This document shows positions 1 through 8,424 of a stretch of DNA of 64,000 nt, in pieces. Numbering within the stretch: the stretch's first letter is position 1; each line of letters starts with the position of its first letter. Both the position numbers and the translations under genes were made by a program. The notes beneath the pieces were generated by a model. The model saw only the letters and a program-made list of their open reading frames with translations. It was not told the origin of the DNA and made no database searches. Source of the stretch: Leisingera sp. SS27 (GTDB lineage: Bacteria > Pseudomonadota > Alphaproteobacteria > Rhodobacterales > Rhodobacteraceae); contig NZ_JAQNCY010000015.1 in the NCBI RefSeq assembly GCF_028368855.1, positions 47,283-111,282 on the forward strand. Direction: 5' to 3'.

Positions 1-1
1 G

Positions 2-1651
2 CCGGCGGATGCCGATCAGGACCAGACCTTGGACATGGCGCCGCTCCTGGCGCTTGGCAAACAGATCGAGGAGACCTTCGGCTGCCCCCAGGATGTCGAA
101 TGGGCCTATGCCAACGGCCAGTTCCAGATCGTGCAAAGCCGCGACATCACCACTCTCAGCCTCGGCACCGAACAGGAGCAGACCCGTCTCGCCGAATGGC
201 GCGGCCTGCTGGACCGCTACGCCGATGCGGAGCCGGATCAGGCCATCCTGGAACAGGACGAAATGTCAGAGGTCCTGCCCCGCCCGACCCCGCTCTCCTT
301 CTCGCTGATGAGCGAGCTGTGGGCGCCGGGCGGCAGCGTTGACCTGGCCTGCCGCGCCCTTGGCGTGCCCTATGGCCTGCCCGAGGGGCGCGACGGCCAC
401 CTGGTGAACCTGTTCGGCAAGACCTATGTCGATGTGGCGCTGAAACAGGACATGACCCTGAAACTCACCGCCGCCAAGGCCAAGCAGCTGCGCAAGCAGG
501 CGCATCCGATGATCACCCGCTTCCGCAGCGAAGTGATGCCGGAACTGCGCAACAAGCTGGCGATCTGGCAGGCTGTGGACTATGCCGCCCTGCCTCAGGA
601 CAAGCTCTTGGAGGCGATCTCCACCCTCAAGGACATGTTCATCCAAGAGGTCTATCTGGAAGCGGAAAAGATCAACATCCTGGCAGGTTTCACCATGGGT
701 GAGGCTGGCACCGCAGCCGCAGGCGACCCGGCCCTGCGCGCGCATCTGATGCATGCGGAGCTGCCCAATGCGCCCTCCAGCCTGCTCGCCTCCTGCACCG
801 GCAAGGATGCCCAGGCCCGCGCCCTGCAGCTGATGGGCCACCGCTCGATCTTCGACTACGAGCTGTCCTCGCCCCGCTACGCTGAGGCGCCGGCGCTGCT
901 GAACTCCTTGCTCAGCAGCACGGTCGAACCGATCGGCGCGGTACCGGTCCCGGCCAACCTGCCGGATGAGCTGGACGATACCATCGGCATCGCCATCGCC
1001 TATCAGGACCTCAAGGAGCAAGCCAAGCACGAAGCCCTGCGCGTCGTCGCCGAACTGCGCCGCGCTCTCCTGGCCCTGGGTCAGGTAAGCGGGCTGGAGG
1101 ATCTGGTATTCAGCCTGACCTTCACCGAAGTTCTGGACAGCAACTGGTCCAACCCGGCGCCTCTCCGCGAACTGGCAGAGGCGCGCGCAGAAAAAGAAGC
1201 CCTGCGCAAGAAATCCGCCCCCACAGACGTAACCCTCACCCTGCGCGATTGCGAACTGCTGTCGCTCGGCGCCCAGGCCCAGGCGGGCGATGGCACCATG
1301 GGCGGCACCTGCGTCGCGGGCAGCGGCAGCGCCACCGCCCGAGTGTTCTGGATGGAGGACGACAGCTGCATCGACCCGGCAGCCTTCGCAGACTTCGAGG
1401 ACGGCGACATCCTGGTCTGCCGCATGGTCAACCCGGCCTGGCTGCCGTGGGTGCAGCGCTCCAGCGCGGTGCTGTCCGAGGTCGGTGGCTGGCTCAGCCA
1501 CATGGCCATCGTCGCCCGTGAAAAGGACGTTCTGATGCTGGTCGCCTGCAAGGGCCTCGACAGCCTTGAGCATGGCGAGCAGGTAACTGTCAGCGAAGAC
1601 GGCAGCATCCAGCCGCTGGAGGAAAAGGGCCTCAAGGTGGTTTCCGCCTAA
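2..1651 (+). CDS. PEP synthase / pyruvate phosphate dikinase-like enzyme, 3' part
   Basis: The reading frame is open from the window edge, so the start of the gene is missing; 549 residues are visible. The first visible residues (IEETFGCPQDVEWAY, then QIVQSRDITTL) match the end of the N-terminal PEP/pyruvate-binding ATP-grasp domain of PEP synthases and pyruvate phosphate dikinases. Near the C-terminus, GGWLSHMAIVARE is the swivelling phosphohistidine domain, with the His of SHMAIVARE as the likely phospho-carrier. The middle of about 350 residues is not recognisable in detail and there is no classical C-terminal TIM barrel, so this is a PEP-utiliser of unusual layout, similar to rifampicin phosphotransferase-type proteins in domain order. 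The substrate cannot be read from the sequence. A strong terminator follows 22 bp after the stop. Confidence 0.75.
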   Translation, partial: PADADQDQTLDMAPLLALGKQIEETFGCPQDVEWAYANGQFQIVQSRDITTLSLGTEQEQTRLAEWRGLLDRYADAEPDQAILEQDEMSEVLPRPTPLSFSLMSELWAPGGSVDLACRALGVPYGLPEGRDGHLVNLFGKTYVDVALKQDMTLKLTAAKAKQLRKQAHPMITRFRSEVMPELRNKLAIWQAVDYAALPQDKLLEAISTLKDMFIQEVYLEAEKINILAGFTMGEAGTAAAGDPALRAHLMHAELPNAPSSLLASCTGKDAQARALQLMGHRSIFDYELSSPRYAEAPALLNSLLSSTVEPIGAVPVPANLPDELDDTIGIAIAYQDLKEQAKHEALRVVAELRRALLALGQVSGLEDLVFSLTFTEVLDSNWSNPAPLRELAEARAEKEALRKKSAPTDVTLTLRDCELLSLGAQAQAGDGTMGGTCVAGSGSATARVFWMEDDSCIDPAAFADFEDGDILVCRMVNPAWLPWVQRSSAVLSEVGGWLSHMAIVAREKDVLMLVACKGLDSLEHGEQVTVSEDGSIQPLEEKGLKVVSA

Positions 1652-1672
1652 CCCGGCCAGACAGAAAAAGAG

Positions 1673-1704
1673 AAAAGCCCGCGCCAACTGGTTGCGGGCT
1701 TTTT
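1673..1704 (+). terminator. Rho-independent terminator after the PEP-utiliser gene
   Basis: A 10-bp perfect stem (aaaagcccgc at 1673-1682 with gcgggctttt at 1694-1703) has an 11-nt loop and a run of T at the end of the stem. It lies just after the stop at 1651 and before parDE. Confidence 0.85.
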
Positions 1705-1750
1705 ACGTAGGGTGGGCGATTCCACCCACCAGTCCCCTCCTCTTGCAAAC

Positions 1751-1767
1751 ATGGCAAAGATTGCCAT
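1751..1767. promoter_or_regulatory. Candidate ParD operator
   Basis: Perfect inverted repeat atggcaa-aga-ttgccat, centred 37 bp upstream of the chosen parD start. ParD-type antitoxins usually bind a palindrome in their own promoter and repress the operon. Position and symmetry fit this, but binding is inferred. Confidence 0.45.
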
Positions 1768-1795
1768 ATTCTGGTTCAGCGAAAGGAACCCGCCG

Positions 1796-2032
1796 ATGGC
1801 AACCATGAACGTCTCCCTGCCGGAGCAGATGAAGACTTGGGTCGAGGAACAGGCCCGCGACGGCACCTATGCCAATTCCAGCGACTATGTCCGCGACCTG
1901 ATCCGCCGCGATCAGGCCCGCTCCGCTGCGATTGCCGAATTGCAATCCGCCATTGACGCGGGCCTTGCCAGCGGCCCGGCGGAACAGCTGACAGCCGAAA
2001 GCTTCAAGGCCGCCATGCGCCGCAATGGATGA
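1796..2032 (+). CDS. parD: ParD-family antitoxin
   Basis: This 78-residue protein begins MATMNVSLPEQMKTWVEEQ, the typical ribbon-helix-helix N-terminus of ParD/CopG antitoxins (type II addiction modules); SSDYVRDLIRRD is the usual second half of that fold. The C-terminal half would wrap around the toxin. The frame is open further upstream, but ATG 1796 is preferred: it is preceded by gaaagga at a good distance and gives the family length. The end overlaps the start of the ParE gene by 8 bp (ATGGATGA), typical of translational coupling. Such modules stabilise plasmids after division and fit the nearby partition region. Confidence 0.88.
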   Translation: MATMNVSLPEQMKTWVEEQARDGTYANSSDYVRDLIRRDQARSAAIAELQSAIDAGLASGPAEQLTAESFKAAMRRNG

Positions 2033-2327
2033 GCCGCGCTGGCGGATCCGCCCCGCCGCCCGTGACGACCTTGCTGCGATCTGGCGCTATGGCCTGGAAA
2101 CCTGGGGGGAAGCGCAGGCAGACGCCTATGCCGGCAGCCTGTTTGCGCTGTTCGACTTGCTTGCGGACTTTCCCGGAATGGCCCGCGAGCGGGTGGAATT
2201 CACGCCTCCTGTCCGTATCCACCCCACCGGCGCGCATCTGGTGATCTACCGGCTGGAGCAGGGCCGCCCGGAAATCATCCGCATCCTGCACGCCCGCCAG
2301 GACCTGATGGCGTTTCTGTCGGAATAA
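2025..2327 (+). CDS. parE: ParE-family toxin
   Basis: The 100-residue protein has the RelE/ParE fold signature: N-terminal RIRPAARDDLAAIWRYG, a central IHPTGAHLVIYRLE strand pair and the C-terminal IIRILHARQD. ParE toxins block DNA gyrase; the RelE branch of the same superfamily cleaves mRNA, and the sequence and the ParD partner favour the ParE branch. The start codon lies inside the parD stop region, so production is coupled to the antitoxin. Length is normal for the family and no frame damage is seen. Confidence 0.88.
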   Translation: MDEPRWRIRPAARDDLAAIWRYGLETWGEAQADAYAGSLFALFDLLADFPGMARERVEFTPPVRIHPTGAHLVIYRLEQGRPEIIRILHARQDLMAFLSE

Positions 2328-2367
2328 CAGGCGCTTCACTCTTGCCATCTGCCGCACATCTGCTCTG

Positions 2368-3288
2368 ATGCGGCGCATGGACCCGCATCTCGACCCCCGG
2401 AAAACCGCCCGGCTGATCCAGCATCTGAAGGACCGCATGGACGACCTGCCGCCGAAACTGAAAGCGGCGGCAAAATACGTGATCGACAACCCCGGTGACT
2501 TCGGCCTCGATACCGTCCGCACCTCGGCCGAAAAAACCGGCATCAGCGCCAACGGCTTTGTCCGCCTCGCCCAGCACCTGGGCTATGACACGTTTGAGGC
2601 CTTCCGCGCGCCCTTCCGCGCCGCCCTCACCACCCTGCAGGAGCCCGGCCTCGGCCAGGACTGGCTGGAGCAGATGCAGGACCAAGGCCCGGCAGGCAGG
2701 CTGCAGGCCGCCGCCGCGCGCAACCAACTGAACATCACCTCGCGCTCCCTGCGGCTGATGACAGCGGAACGGACACAGGCCATCGTGGACACGCTGCTGA
2801 CGGCCCGCCGCAGCTATGTCACCGCCACAAGGTCATCTTATGCGCTGGCCTATTACTTCCACTATGTGGGCCGCATGGCGCTGCCCTCGCTGGACCTCGT
2901 CCCCCGCCACATGGGCGCCGCGCTGGACGACCTCTTGGACATTGGCCCCGAGGACTGCCTGATAGCCCTCACCTTCGCCCCCTACTCCGCCGGCACCATC
3001 CAGGCGCTGCGGCTGGCGGGCGAGCGCGGCGCACCGGTGATCCTGATCTCCGACAGCGAGGTGATCGCCCCCGGCATCCGCACCGATCACGTGCTGGCGG
3101 TCGCCGCCAACTCTCTGCACCCCTTCGGCGCCATCGGCGGCGCGATGGCCGTGCTGGAATGCCTGCTCACCCATCTGATCGAGGCCGGCGGCGAAGACGC
3201 CCGCCGAAGGATCGAGGCCTATGACGCCCTGCGCCAGGACAGCGGCGCCTATTGGAGCGGCCCGAAACTGCCGCGCGTCGGACGATAG
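2368..3288 (+). CDS. RpiR/MurR-family transcriptional regulator
   Basis: The protein has 306 residues. The N-terminal 80 or so form the RpiR helix-turn-helix (KAAAKYVIDNPGDFGLDTVRTSAEKTGISANGFVRLAQHLGYDTFEAFR), here given only as landmarks within residues 30-80. The C-terminal half is a SIS sugar-isomerase-like domain (around 120-280), with the characteristic stretch CLIALTFAPYSAGTIQALRLA followed by GAPVILISDS. SIS domains bind phosphosugars or related ligands. The nearest downstream gene is a LysE exporter 83 bp away in the same direction, so they may be co-transcribed. Ligand and target promoter are unknown. A second ATG (MDP, third codon onward) could be the true start. Confidence 0.85.
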   Translation: MRRMDPHLDPRKTARLIQHLKDRMDDLPPKLKAAAKYVIDNPGDFGLDTVRTSAEKTGISANGFVRLAQHLGYDTFEAFRAPFRAALTTLQEPGLGQDWLEQMQDQGPAGRLQAAAARNQLNITSRSLRLMTAERTQAIVDTLLTARRSYVTATRSSYALAYYFHYVGRMALPSLDLVPRHMGAALDDLLDIGPEDCLIALTFAPYSAGTIQALRLAGERGAPVILISDSEVIAPGIRTDHVLAVAANSLHPFGAIGGAMAVLECLLTHLIEAGGEDARRRIEAYDALRQDSGAYWSGPKLPRVGR

Positions 3289-3371
3289 GCCCCGAGCATC
3301 AAGCCGGAAAACAGTTGCCAGCGGTGGTCTGTCCGCGTCTTATGCCTGCACAACAGGCGGAGGGCATTTCC

Positions 3372-3986
3372 ATGGAATTGACGATGGCACTGGCGCTTGC
3401 CGGCGCAACAGCGCTTCTGGTGGCGGTTCCGGGGCCGAATGTGGCACTGATCATCGCCAATACGCTGGCCCGCGGCTTCCGCCTTGGGGCGTTGACCGTG
3501 CTTGGCACCACCGCAGGCGTGGCCCTGCAGCTGGCTGCCGTGGTTCTGGGGCTTGCCGCAATGCTGGAATTCGCGGCCTCCGCCTTCCTGTGGCTGAAAT
3601 GGGCCGGTGTCGCCTATCTGCTCTATCTCGGCGTGCACTCCTGGCGGCAGGGCGTTGCCGGCATGGAAGAGGCAGAGGCCAGCCGCAAGCCGCGCCGCAC
3701 CATCTTCTGGCAAGGCCTGCTGCTGGCCCTGATCAATCCGAAAACCCTGCTGTTCAACGCCGCCTTCCTGCCGCAGTTCATCGCCCCCGGCGCAGGATCA
3801 ACGGCCCTGCTCACCGCAGCAGCGATCTACCTGGCAGTGATTTTCGCAGGCGACATGCTGTGGGCGGCCTCTGCGCAATCGGCCCGTCCCGCGATCCTGA
3901 GGCTCGGCCGCCTGCGCCACCGGCTGACCGGCGCGCTGTTCATCACTTCCGGCCTCGGTCTGGCACTGGCCCGCACAGACCGCTGA
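3372..3986 (+). CDS. LysE/RhtB-family amino-acid exporter
   Basis: A 204-residue inner-membrane protein of typical LysE/RhtB length. Near the N-terminus VAVPGPNVALIIANTLARGFRLG matches the conserved PGP(N/D) motif with the following RG segment; five to six hydrophobic segments follow, including ALINPKTLLFN, which matches the family NPK motif. Members export basic or neutral amino acids or homoserine lactones by proton exchange. ATG 3372 is chosen because it restores the canonical start before the first membrane helix; the open frame extends upstream but that part is not membrane-like. Substrate is not predictable. Confidence 0.85.
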   Translation: MELTMALALAGATALLVAVPGPNVALIIANTLARGFRLGALTVLGTTAGVALQLAAVVLGLAAMLEFAASAFLWLKWAGVAYLLYLGVHSWRQGVAGMEEAEASRKPRRTIFWQGLLLALINPKTLLFNAAFLPQFIAPGAGSTALLTAAAIYLAVIFAGDMLWAASAQSARPAILRLGRLRHRLTGALFITSGLGLALARTDR

Positions 3987-4001
3987 GGCGCCCCCCGCTC
4001 C

Positions 4002-4436
4002 TCAGACATCCCCGCCGATAAACGGATTCTGGGCCTCCCATTCGTCCCGGGTGGCCCGCTTATGATCCCCTTCCAGCCGCACCGATGCCATCGCCCGGTC
4101 AGCATAGATCTCGGACCTCAGCGGCCAGGCCAGCGCGTCATCAAACAGCCCCGGCATCAGATCATAGGCTTCCCCGTCCTTGTCCACGTCCCGCATCCAC
4201 AGATGCGACCCGCAGGTGCTGCAAAACGCCCGCTCGGCAAAGGCAGAGGACTGGTAGCGCGCAACCGGACCCTCTATGGTCACCGCCTCCGCATCAGCCT
4301 CGAAACACAGGAACAGCCCGCCGCTCCAGCGCTGGCACATGCGGCAGTGGCAGGCCCCGGGGCGCGGATCATGCGCACCCTCCACACGGATTTTCACCGC
4401 GCCGCACAAACAGCGGCCTTCCAGAACATCGCTCAT
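4002..4436 (-). CDS. GFA-family (CENP-V/GFA) zinc protein
   Basis: The 144-residue protein starts MSDVLEGRCLCGAVKIRVEG and carries the zinc-binding cysteine pattern of the GFA family: CLCG near the N-terminus, CHCRMC around residue 34, and CSTCGS around residue 75. The founding member (Gfa) was described as a glutathione-dependent formaldehyde-activating enzyme, but most relatives have no known role. The frame could begin at 4463, but the internal ATG at 4436 lines up with the family start. It is convergent with lysE, 15 bp between stops. Confidence 0.85.
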   Translation of the reverse strand: MSDVLEGRCLCGAVKIRVEGAHDPRPGACHCRMCQRWSGGLFLCFEADAEAVTIEGPVARYQSSAFAERAFCSTCGSHLWMRDVDKDGEAYDLMPGLFDDALAWPLRSEIYADRAMASVRLEGDHKRATRDEWEAQNPFIGGDV

Positions 4437-4502
4437 GACTAACCTCCTCACCGGCAGGGGCAAGGATACAGCAATTCAAGAATGAGCGGGAGATTTCCCC
4501 GG

Positions 4503-5777
4503 TTAGAGCCGCAAATCCGCCTCGTCCGGCGCCAGAACATATTTCAGGTCATAGACCAGCGCGCCCTCAGCCCCCAAGGCGCGGACCGCTGCCGCGCCCA
4601 TCTCCCGGAACTCCGAATGCGCCACGGCCAGCACAACCCCGGCATAGGCCCCCTGCCCCGGCTCCGCCACCAGCGGAATGCCGTATTCCTCCTGCGCCTC
4701 CGCCGGGTCAGCATGGGGGTCAAACACATCCACCACCGCGCCGTATTCCTCCAGGCTGCGCACCACGTCGATCACCCGCGTGTTGCGCAGGTCCGGGCAG
4801 TTCTCCTTGAACGTCAGCCCCATCACCAGCACCCGCGCGCCGGCCACCGGCAGGCCGCGCTTCAGCATCGCCTTGACCATCTCACCGGCAACATAGGCGC
4901 CCATGCCGTCGTTCAGCCGCCGGCCCGCCAGCAGGATTTCGGGATGATAGCCCAGCTGCTCCGCCTTATGCGTCAGGTAATAGGGGTCCACCCCGATGCA
5001 GTGCCCGCCAACCAGACCGGGACGGAAGGGCAGGAAATTCCATTTTGTCCCAGCGGCTTCCAGCACGGCCTGGGTGTCGATCCCCATCCTGTTGAAGATC
5101 TTGGCCAGCTCATTCACCAGCGCGATGTTGATATCCCGCTGGCTGTTTTCGATCACCTTGGCGGCCTCAGCCACCCGTATGCTGGCAGCCTTATGGGTAC
5201 CCGCCGCCACCACCTCGCGGTAGAGCGCATCCACCCGCTCCGCCACTTCGGGCGTGGAGCCTGAGGTTACCTTCACCACATCCTTCAGCCGCCGCTGCTT
5301 GTCGCCGGGGTTGATCCGCTCCGGGCTGTAGCCCGCAAAGAAATCCGCGTTGAATGTCAGCCCCGACCGCGCCTCCAGCACCGGCACGCAGTCTTCTTCA
5401 GTCGCACCGGGATAGACGGTGGATTCATAGATCACCAGATCGCCGGGTTTCAGCACGCTGCCCACAATGGCAGAGGCCGCCAGCAGCGGTCCCAGATCAG
5501 GTGTATGATTGGCATCCACCGGCGTTGGCACGGTAACGATATAGATTGAGCAATCCGCAATCTCTGCCGGGTCAGAGGTGAAGCGCAGAAACTCCGCCGC
5601 AGCCAGCTCCTCAGGCTCCAGCTCCCGCGTGCGGTCCTCGCCCTTGCGCAGTTCCGCAATGCGGGAGGGGTCGATATCAAACCCTGCAACCGCCCGGTGC
5701 TGCCCGAAGGCCGCCGCCAGCGGCAGCCCGACATAGCCTAGGCCAATGACACAGATCTTTTCCTGCACGCCGCTCAT
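4503..5777 (-). CDS. tviB: UDP-N-acetyl-hexosamine dehydrogenase, TviB/WbpA type
   Basis: A 424-residue NAD-dependent nucleotide-sugar 6-dehydrogenase. The N-terminal Rossmann motif is [17 protein letters not shown]. Family landmarks follow: [33 protein letters not shown], and the C-terminal catalytic region [16 protein letters not shown] with its active-site Cys. [18 protein letters not shown] is the UDP-binding domain. These match the TviB/WbpA branch, which oxidises UDP-GlcNAc or UDP-GalNAc to the uronic acid for capsule or O-antigen, rather than UDP-glucose dehydrogenases. No glycosyltransferase lies next to it here, so it may serve polysaccharide genes elsewhere. Confidence 0.88.
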   Translation of the reverse strand: MSGVQEKICVIGLGYVGLPLAAAFGQHRAVAGFDIDPSRIAELRKGEDRTRELEPEELAAAEFLRFTSDPAEIADCSIYIVTVPTPVDANHTPDLGPLLAASAIVGSVLKPGDLVIYESTVYPGATEEDCVPVLEARSGLTFNADFFAGYSPERINPGDKQRRLKDVVKVTSGSTPEVAERVDALYREVVAAGTHKAASIRVAEAAKVIENSQRDINIALVNELAKIFNRMGIDTQAVLEAAGTKWNFLPFRPGLVGGHCIGVDPYYLTHKAEQLGYHPEILLAGRRLNDGMGAYVAGEMVKAMLKRGLPVAGARVLVMGLTFKENCPDLRNTRVIDVVRSLEEYGAVVDVFDPHADPAEAQEEYGIPLVAEPGQGAYAGVVLAVAHSEFREMGAAAVRALGAEGALVYDLKYVLAPDEADLRL

Positions 5778-5882
5778 GTCCGGCTGCTCCTTGTTCCGCG
5801 GGGCCTGTCACGCCAAGCCCCCTGCCCGCCCACATAATGCCTTGGCCCCAAGGGGTTCAACCGCAGGCGTGCGGTTTCCGCC

Positions 5883-6566
5883 TCACGCCTCCACAACAAT
5901 CGCGGAAACTGCGCCATCCACATCCCGGCAGGCGGCCAGCAGCCGCGGCATCAGATGCGACATCACGTAATTCGCATGGAACCGGCTCGGCGCCTTCAGC
6001 ACCAGCCTGCCCCCTGCCCTGCCCGCGCGCTCCAGCCCCTGCACCCAGGAGGCATAGTTGGCCGGGTCTTCTGCATGCAGCACCGCCTTGGCCAGGCTCC
6101 ACTCGCTGCCGTCCGACACATCCGGCGCAGGAGGAACTGCGCCGGGGCGCAAGGGCACTACATTCGGCGCAGGCTCATCCGCGCCTTGCATCCGGTGCGC
6201 AAAATCCGGCCCCACCGCGCCCCAGCGTTCCTGGGTGTCCGCCAGCAGCCGCTCCAGATCGATGCCGTATTCCGTCACCCGCCCGCGCGCGCCCTGACGT
6301 TTGACCACCAGCCAGCCCATGCCGCGCAGCTTGGCCATCTCGCGCTTCACCGTGCGCTCGTCCACATCCCACAGCCGGGCAATCTCGCGCTGCCCCACGG
6401 CCAGCTCATCGCGCTGCCAGTTGTAGCGTGCCGTCATCAATGTCATGAAACGCAGAACCAGCTTCTGCGCGCCCTTGCCCTGGCCAAGCGCATAAGCCCC
6501 CATCGCCGTGAGGATGTCATACTTCAATGCTGAGGCGTTGCGCCCCGCAGGCCGTTTGGCAAGCAT
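5883..6566 (-). CDS. DnaA-like plasmid replication initiator
   Basis: A 227-residue protein. Residues about 30-105 form a winged-helix unit (VGQREIARLWDVDERTVKREMAKL then GWLVVKRQG). The C-terminal 75 residues (from EWSLAKAVL; landmarks YASWVQGLE, LVLKAPSRFHANYVMSHL) resemble the N-terminal domain of DnaA, including the hydrophobic strand followed by AP-x-x-F. This combination and the divergent placement next to parAB match the DnaA-like replicon type described for Rhodobacterales plasmids. There is no ATPase domain, so it is not a chromosomal DnaA. Transcription runs away from parA, leaving a 553-bp intergenic region as the likely origin. Confidence 0.78.
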   Translation of the reverse strand: MLAKRPAGRNASALKYDILTAMGAYALGQGKGAQKLVLRFMTLMTARYNWQRDELAVGQREIARLWDVDERTVKREMAKLRGMGWLVVKRQGARGRVTEYGIDLERLLADTQERWGAVGPDFAHRMQGADEPAPNVVPLRPGAVPPAPDVSDGSEWSLAKAVLHAEDPANYASWVQGLERAGRAGGRLVLKAPSRFHANYVMSHLMPRLLAACRDVDGAVSAIVVEA

Positions 6567-6808
6567 TGCTGCCCCCGTTTCTCCCTCCCCTGCCCTCCTG
6601 GGCCGGGATATGCTGCCTCATGTGCTCCCGGGGTTTTTGCCGGGAAATGCGCTGGCCGGTTTGCCCTGAACTCAACGCTATTTGTTTGTTGTACCTGATT
6701 TGCGTCCGGAATTCCGATTCTGTCAAGCGCTGGCGGGAATTCAATTCAAACCCAATCCCTTTTTCGAAAGAAAAATTGGTATCTATGGTATTGGGTGACA
6801 CCTTAGAT

Positions 6809-6868
6809 GTCCCCTATTGGCGCCGAAATGTCCCCCAATCTGCTGTGTCCGTCTTCGGGGTGTCCCCC
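6809..6868 (+). repeat. Three TGTCCCC(C) direct repeats (iteron-like)
   Basis: Copies at 6809-6815, 6829-6836 and 6861-6868. A near-inverted partner, ttgggtgaca, lies at 6791-6800. The repeated heptamer equals one half of the 16-bp parS-like palindrome, so these could be half-sites for ParB, iterons for the initiator, or both. Confidence 0.4.
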
Positions 6869-6903
6869 TAAATCTGGTCTCCAAACACCAGAAAAACCCA
6901 ATG

Positions 6904-6916
6904 AAACGAATCGTTT
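6904..6916. promoter_or_regulatory. Inverted repeat, candidate operator upstream of parA
   Basis: Perfect 6-bp arms around one base (aaacga-a-tcgttt), about 200 bp upstream of parA. It could be an operator for the ParA N-terminal domain or the initiator. The assignment is speculative. Confidence 0.25.
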
Positions 6917-6971
6917 GGTCGGTGCCCTCCGAATCGCTCCGGCCCATAAATTGCTGGGCCTTCCGCAGATG

Positions 6972-6987
6972 TGTCCCCGCGGGGACA
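6972..6987. promoter_or_regulatory. parS: parS-like centromere site 1
   Basis: Exact 16-bp palindrome TGTCCCCGCGGGGACA in the rep-parA intergenic region, 133 bp before parA. One of seven identical copies within 3.3 kb, and none was noticed elsewhere in the window. Confidence 0.7.
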
Positions 6988-7119
6988 GGACGCTCTTCCA
7001 GACCATATTAGCTTTTGCGTTTTTTGCAAATTCGGCGTAAATGGATATTGAGGCTGAATTAGCGTCCTGAACAATCAGGCGCGGCCATAAAGAAAAACGT
7101 GTGAGGCTAAGGAGCAGCG

Positions 7120-8424
7120 ATGTTTACGCACGAAGACCTGTCCAAGATGCAGGCCCAATCCCTGAAGATGCAGAGCTGGATCCGCCAGCAGACCTTCTCC
7201 CCCGAAATGGAAAAGACCCTGCGCCGGTTCTCCTCCTGGGAAGTGGCGGAGCTGATCTTCCGCGTCAACCAGTCGACCCTGCGGGGACGGCTGGCCACCG
7301 ACCCCTCCCTGCCCCAGGGCCATGTGGAGGAGGACGGCCGACAGCGCTGGTATTCTCTGGAGGAGATCAACGAGCTGCGCCGCCGCATCAAGATCAACCG
7401 CCAGTCCCTGCTGCCCAAACGCCCCGCAGGCAAACGGGCGCTGCGGGTGGCGATCTCCAACTTCAAGGGCGGCGCCGGCAAATCCACCGTTGCCCTGCAT
7501 TTCGCCCATGCCGCCGCGCTGGACGGCTACCGGGTGCTGTGTGTCGACTTCGACCCCCAGGCGACGCTCTCTCACTCCATGGGCCTCAGCGACGTGACCG
7601 AGGATTACACCGTCTGGGGCATCATGGCCCGCGACCTGGTGCGCGAGACCGGGCGGATGAACGCCGCCTCGCAGGGCGCCGAGTCCGGCACCGCCCTGCC
7701 CCAGCGCCAGCTGCCGGAGGCGATCACCGGCATGGGGCTGCAGGACCTGCGGGTCAGCGATTTCGTCAAGCCCACCAGCTGGCCGACCATCGACATCATC
7801 CCCTCCTGCGCCAATGCGGCCTTTGTGGAATTCGCCTCCGCCCAGTACCGGCACCTGAACCCGGAATGGTCGTTCTTTGCCGCTGTCTCCCGCTACCTCG
7901 ACCAGCTGCCGGCCGAGGATTACGACCTGATGATCTTCGACTGCCCGCCCGCCATCGGCTACCAGTCGATGAACGCGGTCTTTGCTGCCGACATGCTCTA
8001 TATCCCCTCCGGCCCCGGCTATTGGGAATATGACTCTACCACTTCCTTCATCGGCCAGCTGTCTGAGGCGCTGGAGGATTTGTCCGCCTTTAACGGCGTT
8101 GTCCCCGCGGGGACATTTGCCTTGCCCAAGGTTTTCCAGGACGTCCGCTTCCTTCTCACCCGTTACGAAAGCGGTAACGATTTGCACCGTGCGATGCGTT
8201 CGGCATTTATGAAGGTTTTTGAGGGTAGAATGACTGAGCACCCGATCGAGATGACCCGCGCAGTCGAACAATCGGGCCGCTTCCTGAGTTCCATCTACGA
8301 AATCGATTACCGGGATATGACACGCGAAACCTGGCGCCGTGCGCGGGCGTCGTTTGATCAGGCCTATGACGAGTTCAAGGCCTACGCGCTGGAAGCCTGG
8401 GAAAAACTGGAGGATGAGGCATGA
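7120..8424 (+). CDS. parA: ParA-family partition ATPase (with N-terminal DNA-binding domain)
   Basis: A 434-residue partition ATPase that positions plasmid copies before division. Residues 1-100 form an N-terminal helical region with a MerR/HTH-like segment (SSWEVAELIFRVNQSTLRGRL), as in large type Ia/RepA ParA proteins that also repress their own operon. The deviant Walker A KGGAGKS is at 116-122, followed by CVDFDPQATLSHSMG (Walker A') and MIFDCPPAIGYQSMNA (Walker B region). ATG 7120 has a good ribosome site (taaggagcagcg). It overlaps parB by 4 bp (ATGA). A parS-like palindrome is embedded in the gene at 8100-8115, read as VPAGT. Confidence 0.93.
   Translation: MFTHEDLSKMQAQSLKMQSWIRQQTFSPEMEKTLRRFSSWEVAELIFRVNQSTLRGRLATDPSLPQGHVEEDGRQRWYSLEEINELRRRIKINRQSLLPKRPAGKRALRVAISNFKGGAGKSTVALHFAHAAALDGYRVLCVDFDPQATLSHSMGLSDVTEDYTVWGIMARDLVRETGRMNAASQGAESGTALPQRQLPEAITGMGLQDLRVSDFVKPTSWPTIDIIPSCANAAFVEFASAQYRHLNPEWSFFAAVSRYLDQLPAEDYDLMIFDCPPAIGYQSMNAVFAADMLYIPSGPGYWEYDSTTSFIGQLSEALEDLSAFNGVVPAGTFALPKVFQDVRFLLTRYESGNDLHRAMRSAFMKVFEGRMTEHPIEMTRAVEQSGRFLSSIYEIDYRDMTRETWRRARASFDQAYDEFKAYALEAWEKLEDEA
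8100..8115. promoter_or_regulatory. parS: parS-like centromere site 2 (inside parA)
   Basis: Exact copy of TGTCCCCGCGGGGACA within the parA coding sequence; the codons read V-P-A-G-T. Confidence 0.65.

Larger units (their letters stand above)
6567..7119. other. Rep-par intergenic region, likely replication origin
   Basis: This 553-bp gap separates the divergent initiator and parA genes and is clearly more AT-rich than its surroundings between about 6660 and 6920 and again from 7005 to 7060. It holds three direct copies of TGTCCCC(C) at 6809, 6829 and 6861, an exact parS-like palindrome at 6972-6987, and inverted repeats tttttc-gaaa-gaaaaa (about 6760-6775) and aaacga-a-tcgttt (6904-6916). 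No DnaA box (TTATCCACA) was seen. Divergent promoters for rep and parA must also be here. Origin function is inferred from position and composition. Confidence 0.55.

Noticed and set aside
3221..4021. 266-codon plus-strand frame overlapping lysE
   Set aside because: Wrong frame of the LysE gene; the protein is Arg/Gly-rich without a known motif.
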